Source: an uncultured Halomicronema sp.
GTDB lineage: Bacteria > Cyanobacteriota > Cyanobacteriia > Phormidesmidales > Phormidesmidaceae
DNA: 16,249 bases
NCBI GenBank assembly: GCA_937897665.1
Contig: CALCPB010000263.1
Span: forward strand, 1-16,249
Direction: 5' to 3'
The position numbers were made by a program, and so were the translations under genes. Numbering within the stretch: the stretch's first letter is position 1; every line of letters begins with the position of its first letter. The notes beneath the pieces are model-generated. The model was not told the DNA's origin and did no database searches. It was given only the letters and a program-made list of their open reading frames with translations. Below are positions 15,795 to 16,249 of this stretch, piece after piece.

Positions 15795-15823
15795 TTTACA
15801 AAACTCAGTGATCTCGTTAGTAT
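15795..15823 (+). promoter_or_regulatory. psbA promoter
   Basis: TTTACA (15795-15800) and TAGTAT (15818-15823) are separated by exactly 17 bp and match consensus at 5 of 6 and 4 of 6 positions. This is the layout typical of cyanobacterial psbA promoters. Transcription would start near 15830, giving a leader of about 68 nt, with AAGGA at 15881-15885 as Shine-Dalgarno site (12 nt before the ATG). Confidence 0.75.
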
Positions 15824-15831
15824 GTGTTACA

Positions 15832-15859
15832 CAGGGATTTACATAAATTTTGATCCCTG
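15832..15859 (+). promoter_or_regulatory. 5'-end hairpin in psbA leader
   Basis: CAGGGAT (15832-15838) pairs perfectly with ATCCCTG (15853-15859) over a 14-nt AT-rich loop, starting about 2 nt from the predicted transcript end. Such a stem could protect psbA mRNA from 5' decay or respond to light; this role is inferred. Confidence 0.5.
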
Positions 15860-15897
15860 CTGTTTATAACTACCTTGAAAAAGGAATTATCCCAATC

Positions 15898-16249
15898 ATG
15901 ACAACTACACTACAGCAGCGCGAAAGCGCTTCGTTGTGGGAACAGTTTTGTCAGTGGGTCACCAGCACCGAAAACCGCCTTTACATTGGCTGGTTCGGGG
16001 TGTTGATGATTCCCACTCTCTTAGCTGCAACCGCTTGCTTCACCATCGCCTTCATCGCCGCTCCTCCCGTCGACATCGACGGCATCCGTGAGCCCGTTGC
16101 TGGCTCCTTGATGTACGGCAACAACATCATCTCCGGTGCGGTTGTGCCTTCCTCCAACGCCATTGGCCTGCACTTCTACCCGATCTGGGAAGCCGCTTCC
16201 CTCGATGAGTGGTTGTACAACGGTGGTCCTTACCAGTTCGTGATCTTCC
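15898..16249 (+). CDS. psbA: Photosystem II D1 protein, N-terminal part (3' end beyond window)
   Basis: D1 is the reaction-centre subunit carrying P680, pheophytin and the manganese cluster ligands. The first 117 residues are present: the [20 protein letters not shown] start, the first membrane helix (about 32-55), the lumenal [18 protein letters not shown] segment, and [23 protein letters not shown] leading into helix B. This is an ordinary D1 sequence with Asp61 and the usual lumenal segment, not an obvious rogue or ChlF form. The window ends before residue 130 (Gln/Glu), which distinguishes low-light from high-light isoforms, and before the Mn ligands after residue 170. The ATG at 15898 is the family start. 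Confidence 0.98.
   Translation, partial: MTTTLQQRESASLWEQFCQWVTSTENRLYIGWFGVLMIPTLLAATACFTIAFIAAPPVDIDGIREPVAGSLMYGNNIISGAVVPSSNAIGLHFYPIWEAASLDEWLYNGGPYQFVIF

Larger units (their letters stand above)
15381..15897. other. 517-bp divergent regulatory region between cofG and psbA
   Basis: No gene seen; a minus-strand frame at 15301-15642 overlaps cofG in another frame and has no domain. The region holds the psbA promoter and leader (15795-15897), an inverted repeat at 15510-15531, and must contain the cofG promoter. A poor minus-strand match (TTGTTA, 16 bp, TAGAAC near 15415-15442) is the only cofG candidate I found. Confidence 0.6.

Noticed and set aside
15898..16249. Possible rogue D1 or ChlF-type PsbA
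   Set aside because: The visible part is canonical, including Asp61 and the lumenal segment; the diagnostic residues lie beyond the window.

Overview
The window is cyanobacterial chromosome. The psbA start encoding the photosystem II D1 protein, a Psb32/TPM thylakoid-lumen protein, a DUF4346-like protein, a short cyanobacterial-type EF-Ts and more than twenty copies of the HIP1 palindrome GCGATCGC (e.g. 72-79, 2827-2834, 5435-5442) all point that way. Base composition and domain types suggest a filamentous or Leptolyngbya-like lineage, but the species cannot be fixed from sequence alone. No tRNA, rRNA, CRISPR array, transposase or integrase was seen.

Layout. 1-1621 (+): 3' two thirds of priA, with an unusual alanine-rich insertion. 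1891-2595 (+): psb32, ending at a strong two-way hairpin (2642-2691) shared with the convergent DUF4346-like gene (2725-3132, -). 3133-4696: an AT-richer, HIP1-free stretch with one lone hexapeptide acyltransferase (3659-4378, +), the best candidate for acquired DNA. 4697-7824 (-): a three-gene co-directional cluster, read from high to low coordinates: an acidic cyanobacterial protein of unknown function, a stand-alone RibD-C-type reductase, and a FemAB-like/COG3146 acyltransferase. 8150-9708 (-): the rpsB-tsf translation operon, ending in an intrinsic terminator at 7991-8029. 9996-11966 (+), divergent from rpsB: a PilT-type retraction ATPase followed after 3 nt by a protein whose C-terminal third is a KaiB-like domain. 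12404-14227 (+): a HAMP-containing sensor histidine kinase with two odd features (very short TM2, degenerate G1 box). 14343-15380 (-): cofG for deazaflavin (FO) synthesis. 15898-16249 (+): start of psbA with a clear promoter and a hairpin at the predicted mRNA 5' end.

How the genes work together. Most are housekeeping (replication restart, translation) or photosynthesis-linked (psb32, psbA, FO synthesis for light-dependent DNA repair cofactors). The most interesting combination is the PilT-like motor ATPase apparently co-transcribed and translationally coupled with a KaiB-fold protein. It suggests, but does not prove, a link between clock-type fold-switch or thioredoxin-like signalling and type IV pilus retraction. 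No mobile defence or biosynthetic island is visible.
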